Source: an uncultured Lachnospiraceae bacterium
GTDB taxonomy: Bacteria; Bacillota; Clostridia; Lachnospirales; Lachnospiraceae
DNA: 5,718 bases
Assembly: GCA_947631075.1 (NCBI GenBank)
Contig: CANRJU010000188.1
Coordinates: 1-5,718 of the forward strand
Direction of reading: 5' to 3'
Each line of letters starts with the position of its first letter. The first letter of the stretch is position 1. The position numbers and the translations under genes were made by a program. Below are positions 1-5,692 of the stretch, piece after piece. Below the pieces are notes generated by a model. The model saw only the letters and a program-made list of their open reading frames with translations. It was not told the DNA's origin and searched no databases.

Positions 1-365
1 AGGATGTGCTCCTTGGTCTGTGCCATAACACCGTCAGTAGCGGCAACTACCAGGATAGCGCCGTCCATCTGAGCAGCACCGGTGATCATGTTCTTTACAT
101 AGTCAGCATGTCCTGGACAGTCAACGTGTGCGTAGTGTCTCTTCTCGGTCTCGTACTCAACGTGAGCGGTAGAAATAGTAATACCACGCTCTCTCTCCTC
201 CGGCGCCTTATCGATATTCTCAAAATCAGTAGCCTCGTTACCTGCTACTCGCTCTGCCAATACCTTTGTAATAGCGGCTGTCAGAGTAGTCTTACCATGG
301 TCTACATGTCCGATGGTACCAATGTTACAATGGGGTTTACTTCTAACATATTTTTCCTTAGCCAT
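1..365 (-). CDS. tuf: Elongation factor Tu, N-terminal part (runs off the window)
   Basis: EF-Tu is the cytoplasmic GTPase that carries aminoacyl-tRNA to the ribosomal A site. Only the first 121 codons plus two bases of the next are present, which is part of the GTP-binding domain of a protein normally about 395 residues long. Visible motifs are the P-loop GHVDHGKT at residues 19-26, the switch I segment ERERGITI around 57-64 with the conserved Thr63, and the G3 motif DCPGH at 82-86. The NKxD and SAL motifs would lie beyond the window edge. The ATG at 363-365 is preceded by AAGGAGGA at 375-382, nine bases away. It follows fusA in the usual str-operon order and has its own promoter in the gap. 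Its codons favour T-ending and A-ending triplets (GCT, GTA, ACT) more than fusA does, which fits a very highly expressed gene. Identity is certain from the motifs; only the 3' part is missing. Confidence 0.98.
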   Translation of the reverse strand, partial: MAKEKYVRSKPHCNIGTIGHVDHGKTTLTAAITKVLAERVAGNEATDFENIDKAPEERERGITISTAHVEYETEKRHYAHVDCPGHADYVKNMITGAAQMDGAILVVAATDGVMAQTKEHI

Positions 366-432
366 TTCTAAACGTCCTCCTTAACTTCTTTTAAATAATT
401 TTATTTAGAAACATTGCCAATATATAGCACTT

Positions 433-461
433 ATTATAGAGGAAACTTGCCAAAAATGCAA
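433..461 (-). promoter_or_regulatory. Sigma-A promoter for tuf
   Basis: Read on the minus strand, there is a -35 box TTGCAT at 461-456, a spacer of exactly 17 bases, and a perfect -10 box TATAAT at 438-433. Transcription would begin near 428-425, giving an untranslated leader of about 60 bases before the tuf ATG. The site lies entirely in the fusA-tuf gap. It would let tuf be transcribed above the level of the rest of the str operon, as is known for tuf in other bacteria. No terminator with a U-tract separates fusA from it, so read-through from fusA probably also contributes. Confidence 0.82.
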
Positions 462-468
462 GCCCTCT
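438..468. repeat. Interrupted inverted repeat overlapping the tuf promoter
   Basis: The outer arms are AGAGG at 438-442 and CCTCT at 464-468. The inner arms are CTTGC at 446-450 and GCAAG at 458-462. A 3-by-1 internal loop separates the two pairs and a 7-base loop closes the hairpin. On the minus strand the repeat spans the -35 box and the whole spacer of the tuf promoter, and its last base is the first base of the -10 box. No run of T follows it on the minus strand, so it is not a standard intrinsic terminator for fusA. It could be a protein-binding dyad or a 3'-end stability or processing hairpin on read-through RNA. Confidence 0.6.
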
Positions 469-506
469 TTTATCTATTTGTGTAAAATTATCTCAGAAAT
501 AGCAAA

Positions 507-2627
507 TTACTTGCCATTTCTCTGATCCAGAACCTTATCCTGTACGTTTTTCGGGCATCTCTCGTATCTCTCAAAGAACATGGAGTAGTTGCCGCGTCCC
601 TGTGTAGCGGAACGAAGTTCTGTGGAATAACCGAACATCTCGGCCAGCGGAACAAACGCTCTTACGATTTTGCCGCCGCCAAGGTCGTCCATACCCTCGA
701 TCTGACCGCGCTTTGCGTTCAGGCTTCCGATGACGTCGCCCATGTATTCCTCCGGCATGGTAACCTCGACCTTCATGATCGGCTCAAGCAGTACGGCGTC
801 GCCCTTCTGCATAGCCTCTTTGAACGCCATGGATCCGGCAATGTGGAATGCCATCTCACTGGAGTCGACCTCATGGTAGGATCCGTCGTAGCAGTTCGCG
901 TGAACGCCCAGTACCGGGAATCCAGCCAGAATACCGGACTGGCACGCCTCCTGGATACCCTCGTCTACTGCCGGGATATACTCCTTCGGAATCGCGCCGC
1001 CCACAACGGTGGACTCAAACTCATAGGTAACTTCGCCGTTCGGGTCGATCGGCGTAAAGCGCACGCGGCAGTGACCATACTGACCACGACCGCCGGACTG
1101 CTTCGCGTACTTGCTGTCGACCTCCACTTCCTTGGTGAAGGTCTCCTTGTAAGCAACCTGCGGAGCGCCTACGTTCGCCTCTACATTGAACTCGCGCAGC
1201 AGACGGTCTACAATAACCTCCAGATGCAGCTCGCCCATTCCGGCGATGATGGTCTGTCCCGTCTCGGAATCGGTGTGAGCGCGGAACGTCGGGTCCTCCT
1301 CTGCCAGCTTTGACAGAGCCTCGCCCATCTTGCCCTGGTCGTTCTTTGTCTTGGGCTCGATTGCGAGCTCGATAACCGGCTCCGGGAACTCCATGGACTC
1401 AAGGATTACCGGGGCTTTCTCATCACAGATGGTATCACCGGTCGTCGTCAGCTTAAATCCAACGGCTGCGGCGATATCTCCGGAGTACACCTTGTCTAAC
1501 TCGCTTCTCTTGTTGGCGTGCATCTGCAGAATACGTCCTACACGCTCTTTCTTGCCCTTCGTCGCATTCAGTACATAAGAACCGGAATTCAATGTACCGG
1601 AATACACACGGAAGAACGCCAGTTTTCCAACAAACGGGTCGGACATGATCTTGAATGCCAGAGCGGCAAACGGCTCGTCGTCTGAGGAGCGGCGGGTAAC
1701 CGGATTTCCATCCTCGTCCACGCCTGCGATATCCGGGATATCGGTCGGAGCCGGCATATACTCGATTACGCCGTCCAGCATCTTCTGAACGCCCTTGTTC
1801 TTGTAAGCGGAACCACAGTATACCGGAACCGCCTCGCAGGCAATCGTGCCCTTGCGCAGCGCCTTCTTCAGTTCATCTACGGAAGGCTCCTCGCCCTCCA
1901 GATACATCATCATCAGGTCGTCATCCAGATCGCAAATCTTCTCGACCAGGTTCTCATGCCACTTTGCGGCAGTATCCTTTAAGTCGTCCGGAATCTCTGT
2001 AATCTCGATGTCCTCGCCCTTGTCATCTTTGTAATAATACGCCTCCATCTCGAACAGGTCGACAAGTCCGACAAAATCGTCCTCCTTGCCGATCGGAATC
2101 TGAACGGGAATCGCGTTTTTGCCCAGACGGTCAATGATCGTCTGTACAGAGTAATAAAAATCAGCGCCCATCTTATCCATCTTGTTGATGAATGCCATAC
2201 GCGGTACGTTGTAAGTGTCAGCCTGACGCCATACGTTCTCAGACTGCGGCTCAACGCCGGCCTTCGCGTCGAACACGCCTACGGCGCCGTCCAGCACGCG
2301 CAGGGAACGCTCAACCTCGACCGTAAAGTCGACGTGTCCCGGAGTATCAATGATGTTAATCCGGTGTTCCAACGCACCCGGTTTTGCCTTGTGGTGGTCT
2401 TCCAGCGTCCAGTGGCAGGTCGTAGCCGCAGAAGTAATGGTAATACCTCTCTCCTGCTCCTGCTCCATCCAGTCCATCGTGGAAGCGCCATCATGAGTCT
2501 CACCGATTTTATAATTGACGCCGGTGTAGTACAAAATACGCTCGGTCAGCGTCGTCTTGCCGGCATCGATATGAGCCATGATACCAATATTTCTGGTACG
2601 CTCCAGTGGGTAATCTCTTCCAGCCAA
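507..2627 (-). CDS. fusA: Elongation factor G
   Basis: EF-G is the cytoplasmic GTPase that drives translocation of tRNA and mRNA through the ribosome, and with RRF helps recycle ribosomes. The 706-residue length matches the family (about 690-705). Motifs in order are the P-loop AHIDAGKT at 18-25, switch I ERGITIT near 60-66, DTPGH at 95-99, NKMD at 149-152 and GSA at 273-275. Domain II starts around 310, and domain IV includes the segment with HEVDSSEMAFHIAGS. The C-terminal domain V holds EPIMKVEV and GDVIGSLNAKRGQ. The start codon is TTG at 2625-2627. I chose it because AAGGAGGA lies eight bases upstream, the N-terminus MAGRDYPLERTRNIGIMAHID aligns with the family there, and the next in-frame ATG (codon 17) would cut into the P-loop. 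It begins 15 bases after the rpsG stop, so the two are cotranscribed. No frameshift or missing motif is visible. Confidence 0.98.
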   Translation of the reverse strand: MAGRDYPLERTRNIGIMAHIDAGKTTLTERILYYTGVNYKIGETHDGASTMDWMEQEQERGITITSAATTCHWTLEDHHKAKPGALEHRINIIDTPGHVDFTVEVERSLRVLDGAVGVFDAKAGVEPQSENVWRQADTYNVPRMAFINKMDKMGADFYYSVQTIIDRLGKNAIPVQIPIGKEDDFVGLVDLFEMEAYYYKDDKGEDIEITEIPDDLKDTAAKWHENLVEKICDLDDDLMMMYLEGEEPSVDELKKALRKGTIACEAVPVYCGSAYKNKGVQKMLDGVIEYMPAPTDIPDIAGVDEDGNPVTRRSSDDEPFAALAFKIMSDPFVGKLAFFRVYSGTLNSGSYVLNATKGKKERVGRILQMHANKRSELDKVYSGDIAAAVGFKLTTTGDTICDEKAPVILESMEFPEPVIELAIEPKTKNDQGKMGEALSKLAEEDPTFRAHTDSETGQTIIAGMGELHLEVIVDRLLREFNVEANVGAPQVAYKETFTKEVEVDSKYAKQSGGRGQYGHCRVRFTPIDPNGEVTYEFESTVVGGAIPKEYIPAVDEGIQEACQSGILAGFPVLGVHANCYDGSYHEVDSSEMAFHIAGSMAFKEAMQKGDAVLLEPIMKVEVTMPEEYMGDVIGSLNAKRGQIEGMDDLGGGKIVRAFVPLAEMFGYSTELRSATQGRGNYSMFFERYERCPKNVQDKVLDQRNGK

Positions 2628-2644
2628 AGCCAGTTCCTCCTTTT
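2625..2644 (-). promoter_or_regulatory. Ribosome binding site and TTG start of fusA
   Basis: On the minus strand the rpsG stop TAA (2645-2643) is followed directly by AAGGAGGA and then, after eight bases counted from the AGGAGG core (2641-2636), by the TTG start at 2627-2625. The strong Shine-Dalgarno match supports this weak start codon as the true one. The site touches the rpsG stop codon, so translation of the two genes is likely coupled. Confidence 0.88.
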
Positions 2645-3113
2645 ACCAACGATAATGCGCGAACGCTTTATTTGCCTCCGCCATCTTGTGCATATCTTCT
2701 TTCTTCTTCACAGATGCGCCGGTATTATTAGCGGCGTCCATGATCTCATTGGCCAGTCTCTCCTTCATGGTCTTCTCTCCCCGGTTACGGGAATAGGTGG
2801 TCAGCCAGCGGAGAGCCAGCGCCTGTCTGCGGTCAGGGCGAACTTCCAGCGGAACCTGATAGGTCGAACCGCCGATTCGTCTAGCCTTAACCTCCAGTTC
2901 AGGCATTACGTTGTTCATTGCCTCATCAAATACTTCCAGGGCATCCTTGCCGGTCTTTTCCGCGACCTGCTCAAATGCGCCGTATACGATCTTCTGAGCA
3001 ACGCCCTTTTTACCATCCAGCATGATGTTGTTGATCAGCTTTGTCACGATCTTGTTGTTGTAAACTGGATCGGCCAATACATCTCTTTTCTGAATATGTC
3101 CTTTACGTGGCAC
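2643..3113 (-). CDS. rpsG: 30S ribosomal protein S7
   Basis: S7 is a primary 16S rRNA-binding protein that nucleates assembly of the 30S head and lies near the E site. From the GTG at 3111-3113 the product is 156 residues, the standard bacterial length, beginning MPRKGHIQKRDVLADPVYNN. The arm ARRIGGSTYQVPLEVRPDRR at about 77-96 is the conserved RNA-binding beta-hairpin, and the C-terminus ends in the usual AHYRW. The GTG is supported by AAGGAGGG at 3121-3128, seven bases upstream. An ATG at 3257 lies in the same open frame, but using it would add 48 residues with no resemblance to S7 and with no good ribosome binding site. The gene sits between rpsL and fusA as expected. In E. coli, S7 represses its own operon by binding the rpsL-rpsG gap; whether that happens here cannot be told from sequence alone. 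Confidence 0.98.
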   Translation of the reverse strand: MPRKGHIQKRDVLADPVYNNKIVTKLINNIMLDGKKGVAQKIVYGAFEQVAEKTGKDALEVFDEAMNNVMPELEVKARRIGGSTYQVPLEVRPDRRQALALRWLTTYSRNRGEKTMKERLANEIMDAANNTGASVKKKEDMHKMAEANKAFAHYRW

Positions 3114-3128
3114 GTTACTTCCCTCCTT
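3111..3128 (-). promoter_or_regulatory. Ribosome binding site and GTG start of rpsG
   Basis: AAGGAGGG at 3128-3121 is followed seven bases later by GTG at 3113-3111 on the minus strand. This site decides the start against the longer in-frame ATG at 3257, and it makes the protein begin exactly where S7 family members begin. Confidence 0.9.
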
Positions 3129-3284
3129 AATAAATATTAATTCACAGGTACTCACGACTTGTGTCCGCACCAGCTTAAATCTTGCCTGTTGTGACGCCGC
3201 AGAGCCGGAGCCTTCCGCCTTCCCGCGCCTCACTCTATCTCTATCATAAAGACGCAAAAATTAATCCGGTACTTTTACATTAGC
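3114..3284 (-). promoter_or_regulatory. rpsL-rpsG intergenic region, possible S7 control site
   Basis: This 171-base gap is unusually long for two genes normally packed together. Its centre (about 3191-3234) is strongly GC-rich, while its flanks are AT-rich. On the minus strand the centre holds a tandem repeat of GGAAGGC (two copies, 3223-3210). GTGA at 3233-3230 can pair with TCAC at 3194-3191, enclosing the core. I see no sigma-A promoter and no hairpin with a U-tract in it. In E. coli the equivalent gap is the S7 translational repression site. The length and GC-rich core make a structured mRNA element plausible here, but that is inference. Confidence 0.4.
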
Positions 3285-3704
3285 TTATTTGGCAGCTTTC
3301 GGCCTTTTCGCGCCGTACTTGGAACGAGCCTGCTTCCGGTTCGCAACACCTGCGGTATCCAGTGTTCCACGGATGATGTGGTATCTGGTACCGGGAAGAT
3401 CCTTAACACGTCCGCCACGGATCATGACAACGCTGTGCTCCTGAAGGTTGTGTCCCTCGCCCGGAATATAGCTTGTCACCTCGATGCCGTTGGAAAGACG
3501 AACTCTGGCGATCTTGCGGAGCGCTGAGTTAGGCTTCTTCGGTGTAGCAGTACGAACAACCGTGCATACGCCGCGCTTCTGCGGAGAGCTGTTGCTTACA
3601 GACTTTTTCTTCAAAGAGTTGTAAGAGGACTGCAGCGCCGGAGAAGTGGACTTCTTTACGACCGATTTCCTTCCCTGCTTTACTAATTGGTTAAAAGTTG
3701 GCAT
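3285..3704 (-). CDS. rpsL: 30S ribosomal protein S12
   Basis: S12 is a 30S protein at the decoding centre that monitors codon-anticodon pairing. The 139-residue product has the long Firmicutes form, with about 13 more residues near the N-terminus than E. coli S12. The core motifs are SPQKRGVC at 40-47, TPKKPNSALRK at 54-64, GEGHNLQEHSVV at 82-93 and RGGRVKDLPG at 96-105. Lys56 and Lys101 correspond to E. coli Lys43 and Lys88 (counting Met), the main streptomycin-resistance positions. Both are unmutated lysine, so this allele has the sensitive form. Asp102 matches the aspartate methylthiolated by RimO in E. coli. The ATG at 3702-3704 is preceded by the full anti-16S match AGGAGGTGA at 3711-3719. 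It is the first gene of the str operon and follows a consensus promoter. Confidence 0.98.
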   Translation of the reverse strand: MPTFNQLVKQGRKSVVKKSTSPALQSSYNSLKKKSVSNSSPQKRGVCTVVRTATPKKPNSALRKIARVRLSNGIEVTSYIPGEGHNLQEHSVVMIRGGRVKDLPGTRYHIIRGTLDTAGVANRKQARSKYGAKRPKAAK

Positions 3705-3823
3705 TAATTTTCACCTCCTGTTGTTTTATTCTGCCACATTCCTGAATTTTTTACCCAAAATTTTCTTGCAAAAAATCTTCTCACAAAAAATTTTTCAGAG
3801 AAATAAAACCCACGAACGCATGC
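3705..3823 (-). promoter_or_regulatory. AT-rich 5' leader of the rpsL mRNA
   Basis: If transcription starts at G3823, the leader is about 119 bases. It contains several A-tract and T-tract blocks. TTCTC at 3802-3798 (minus strand) can pair with GAGAA at 3782-3778, enclosing A and T runs, and six T residues follow at 3775-3770, so it resembles a weak attenuator. The segment CTGAA at 3798-3794 can instead pair with TTCAG at 3746-3742, backed by a T6 block (3790-3785) against an A6 block (3752-3747). The leader ends in the very strong Shine-Dalgarno site of rpsL. Pairing is mostly A-U, so stability is doubtful. Confidence 0.45.
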
Positions 3824-3846
3824 TAAATCATTATATCGTGGGTTTT
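3805..3846 (-). terminator. Terminator-like hairpin after cvpA, enclosing the rpsL -10 box
   Basis: The arms are AAAACCCACGA at 3805-3815 and TCGTGGGTTTT at 3836-3846, a perfect 11-bp match with a 20-base loop. In minus-strand RNA coming from cvpA, the hairpin ends in UUUU followed by AUUUC, a moderate U-tract. On the plus strand it is followed by a longer T run (3843-3849), but no plus-strand gene is seen. The best reading is an intrinsic terminator for the cvpA unit. The loop is long for a classic terminator, so efficiency is uncertain. The rpsL -10 box (3830-3835) lies inside the loop. Confidence 0.68.
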
Positions 3847-3858
3847 TTTCTTTGTCAA
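3830..3858 (-). promoter_or_regulatory. Consensus sigma-A promoter of the str operon
   Basis: On the minus strand, TTGACA at 3858-3853 and TATAAT at 3835-3830 are separated by exactly 17 bases. Both hexamers and the spacing are perfect consensus. Counting seven bases past the -10 box gives G3823 as the likely first base. The -35 box begins only nine bases after the cvpA stop codon. The promoter drives rpsL, rpsG and fusA, and probably part of tuf transcription. Confidence 0.92.
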
Positions 3859-3867
3859 GCATTTTTC

Positions 3868-4359
3868 TCACAAGGTGGGAATATCAAAGTTCTCCATTAT
3901 ATATGGAAGGGGATTGAATTTCTGGAGCTCCATCAGAAGGGGGCTCTGCTTCACATAGCCGGAGAGAAACTGGCACCACTGCGCCTCCTGGAAAGAACCG
4001 ATCAGAAGGAGAATGACCCATACGAACACCACGCCCAGGACCGCGCCCAGCGCCGCGCCTCCGACTTTGTTGACCGCGCTGACAAGGGGCAGGCGTTCCA
4101 TGATCTTCAAAAGATTTTCCACTACATGAAGAATCACGGCGGCCACCACCATCGCGAACACGATGATAACGCCCTCGCGCCCCGGAACCGTGTCCGGCAG
4201 AATCGGCAGCAAGAGCGGCACGAGAACTATAGTCAGCACCAACAGAAGCAGAAAACGCACCAGCGTATACAGCCTCATCAAAAATCCCTGGTTCCACCCC
4301 TGCCAGCAGCAGAGCGCCACAAGCACGAGCGCTGCCAGATCCGCGATATGCCATTCCAT
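3868..4359 (-). CDS. CvpA-family membrane protein
   Basis: The product is a 163-residue integral membrane protein of the CvpA (colicin V production) family. In E. coli CvpA is needed for colicin V export and affects envelope stress tolerance; its biochemical role is not settled. Hydrophobic segments lie at about 5-20, 31-54, 63-82 and 98-121, giving four membrane spans. The family signature is the segment RLPLVSAVNKVGGAALGAVL at 89-108, with small residues lining the fourth span. The tail contains SPLLMELQKFNPL (139-151), typical of the family C-terminus. The start is ATG at 4357-4359, preceded by AGGAGGAGA at 4367-4375. An upstream in-frame ATG at 4455 would add 32 polar residues with no ribosome binding site and is rejected. 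It follows the DUF5711-like gene by 151 bases and ends just before the rpsL promoter. I leave the symbol empty because family membership does not show orthology to E. coli cvpA. Confidence 0.85.
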   Translation of the reverse strand: MEWHIADLAALVLVALCCWQGWNQGFLMRLYTLVRFLLLLVLTIVLVPLLLPILPDTVPGREGVIIVFAMVVAAVILHVVENLLKIMERLPLVSAVNKVGGAALGAVLGVVFVWVILLLIGSFQEAQWCQFLSGYVKQSPLLMELQKFNPLPYIMENFDIPTL

Positions 4360-4393
4360 CGTGATATCTCCTCCTGTCAAGTACCTCATACAA

Positions 4394-4416
4394 TATATGC
4401 TATGTGTCCGCATATA
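4394..4416. repeat. Short perfect inverted repeat upstream of the CvpA-family gene
   Basis: The arms are TATATGC at 4394-4400 and GCATATA at 4410-4416, a perfect 7-bp match around a 9-base loop. It lies about 20 bases upstream of the Shine-Dalgarno site of the CvpA-family gene. No U-tract follows on either strand. It could be an operator half-site pair or an mRNA hairpin; chance is possible in such AT-rich DNA. Confidence 0.45.
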
Positions 4417-4441
4417 CTGTTTACTATTAGCCGCATTGTGT

Positions 4442-4473
4442 ATATAATATTGCAAATGTAATATTATATTTGC
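4442..4473. repeat. Two overlapping AT-rich palindromes in the DUF5711-cvpA gap
   Basis: The first dyad has perfect 10-bp arms, ATATAATATT at 4442-4451 and AATATTATAT at 4460-4469, with an 8-base loop. The second is a 22-base palindrome at 4452-4473, from GCAAAT to ATTTGC around AATATT, with a single mismatched base pair. The two share 4452-4469, so as RNA folds they would exclude each other. A TATAAT lies inside on the minus strand (4468-4463), but 16-18 bases upstream there is only ACAGCA-like sequence, so I do not call a promoter. The remaining gap (4474-4510) holds repeated GCATT and TGCAT words and no gene. Confidence 0.5.
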
Positions 4474-4510
4474 TGCATTGCATTATGCTGTACTGCATTT
4501 GTGCTGATTT

Positions 4511-5692
4511 TTATTTTTTTACAAGTTTTATCTTCCGGATCACTTCCGGTTCTATAACAATATAATGCCTTCCACTGCCGGTGGGGAATACCGTGTCCAG
4601 TCCGTCCGGAAAATCGCAGTTGAACTTCTCCTGCCCGTTCGCCCTCAGAATATGGCAGCTACGGCTGGATGTGAAAAAAATCTCATCCCTGTAGAGCTTC
4701 ATATCCGAATATTCATAGGAAACCGGATGGGACAATTTTTCTTTTCCCTTATGATCGTACATGTGAAGCTCGCGGCTGTCGTCCTCGCCGCGGGTCACGA
4801 CCGCGATATATTTTTCATTACATGCTACGCTTGCAATTTCCTGTTGAAACTCCAGCTTGCCGAGAAGTTCCGGCTGCTTCATGTGGCCAAACAGCGCCAC
4901 GCCGCCCTGGTGGAACACGGCGACCTCATCTTCTTCCACAAATTCCACGCAGGCAACCATGCTCTCTCCCAGCTCCATTCCTCCCACCAGCGTATTCTTG
5001 TCCTGCCCCACCTCGGTAAAATTGTAAATCCCCACCCGGTTCTCCATCTTATTACCGGTAATGGTCAGATACGAGGTGGCCACGCTGGCGCCGTCCGGCG
5101 AGATGTCGAAATCCAGCGGATACCCCTCCTCGCTGACATTGGTGGGAATCTCCACTAACAGCTGGGTTGTTGTATTATAGGGATTGTAAATGTTGAGTAC
5201 GTTGGAATCCGTGTCCTCCAAAAGCACCGCCACCATGCCGTTGGCCGCCACTTTGGCCCGCACGATCGGCAGCGCGGTCTCTATGCTCTGCCCCTCGTCC
5301 TCGCCGTTATACACATAAAACTGCTTGCCCGTGATGTCCGCCACCACAATGTAATCGCCGCAGGTGTCAACCTGGGGCTGGGTCATCTCAAAACCGCCGC
5401 TCCACAGCACCTTTCCCGTGCCGTCCATGGCATTGATGCCGCTCCGGCTGTACTTGATAATATCCCCGTTCATGTACATATATCCCATGTTGCCGCTGTC
5501 GTTGCGGGGGACCTCGCCCGCCGTTTCGTAGCTGTCATAGCACCGGTGGTTCCAATACCAGGTGACGATGAACAGAGCCGCCATGCCAAGGAGCACGATG
5601 CCGGCAATAATGATCAGCAATTTTTTATTTTTAAATTTTTCGGCTCGTTTTTTTTGCTGTGCATCCCGGATCTGAACCAAGTCCGCCACCAT
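4511..5692 (-). CDS. DUF5711-like membrane-anchored beta-propeller protein
   Basis: The 393-residue product has a short basic N-terminus (1-24, rich in Lys, Arg and Gln), one membrane span at about 25-47 (LLIIIAGIVLLGMAALFIVT) and a large remainder that should lie outside the membrane. There is no signal-peptidase or lipobox motif, so it is likely an N-terminally anchored protein. The outer part has repeating beta-strand units like propeller blades, for example GKVLWSGGF at 93-101, GDYIVVADITGKQFYVYN at 112-129 and YPLDFDISPDGASVATSY at 191-208; the last resembles WD40 or lactonase-type blades. I place it in DUF5711 from memory of similar clostridial proteins beside cvpA; this needs a profile search. 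No catalytic residues are recognisable and the function is unknown. ATG at 5690-5692 is preceded by AGAGGTGA at 5696-5703. It probably shares a transcript with the CvpA-family gene. Its own promoter lies outside the window. Confidence 0.75.
   Translation of the reverse strand: MVADLVQIRDAQQKKRAEKFKNKKLLIIIAGIVLLGMAALFIVTWYWNHRCYDSYETAGEVPRNDSGNMGYMYMNGDIIKYSRSGINAMDGTGKVLWSGGFEMTQPQVDTCGDYIVVADITGKQFYVYNGEDEGQSIETALPIVRAKVAANGMVAVLLEDTDSNVLNIYNPYNTTTQLLVEIPTNVSEEGYPLDFDISPDGASVATSYLTITGNKMENRVGIYNFTEVGQDKNTLVGGMELGESMVACVEFVEEDEVAVFHQGGVALFGHMKQPELLGKLEFQQEIASVACNEKYIAVVTRGEDDSRELHMYDHKGKEKLSHPVSYEYSDMKLYRDEIFFTSSRSCHILRANGQEKFNCDFPDGLDTVFPTGSGRHYIVIEPEVIRKIKLVKK

Noticed and set aside
391..410. 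Short AT palindrome in the tuf leader (TAAATAA and TTATTTA)
   Set aside because: The arms are all A-T with a 2-base centre, too weak and too likely by chance to call a functional element.
843..1313. A 156-codon plus-strand open frame inside fusA
   Set aside because: It is antisense to conserved EF-G domains, with no matching family and no separate regulatory signals.
2334..3140. A 268-codon plus-strand open frame antisense to fusA and rpsG
   Set aside because: It mirrors two conserved essential genes, has no recognisable domain, and is explained by their codon bias.
4360..4455. N-terminal extension of the CvpA-family protein to an ATG at 4455
   Set aside because: It would start within the palindrome region without a Shine-Dalgarno site, while ATG 4359 has AGGAGGAGA at a good distance and gives the family's usual N-terminus.
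3646..4461. A 271-codon plus-strand open frame across the rpsL start, its promoter and the CvpA-family gene
   Set aside because: It is antisense to three well-supported elements, its predicted protein is low-complexity and rich in His, Gln and Arg, and it crosses the terminator-like repeat.
4463..4468. TATAAT on the minus strand as a -10 box for the CvpA-family gene
   Set aside because: No acceptable -35 box lies 16-18 bases upstream, and such hexamers are common by chance in this AT-rich stretch.
4565..5158. A 197-codon plus-strand open frame antisense to the DUF5711-like gene
   Set aside because: The minus-strand reading has a membrane span, a Shine-Dalgarno site and a coherent propeller pattern; the plus-strand frame has none of these.
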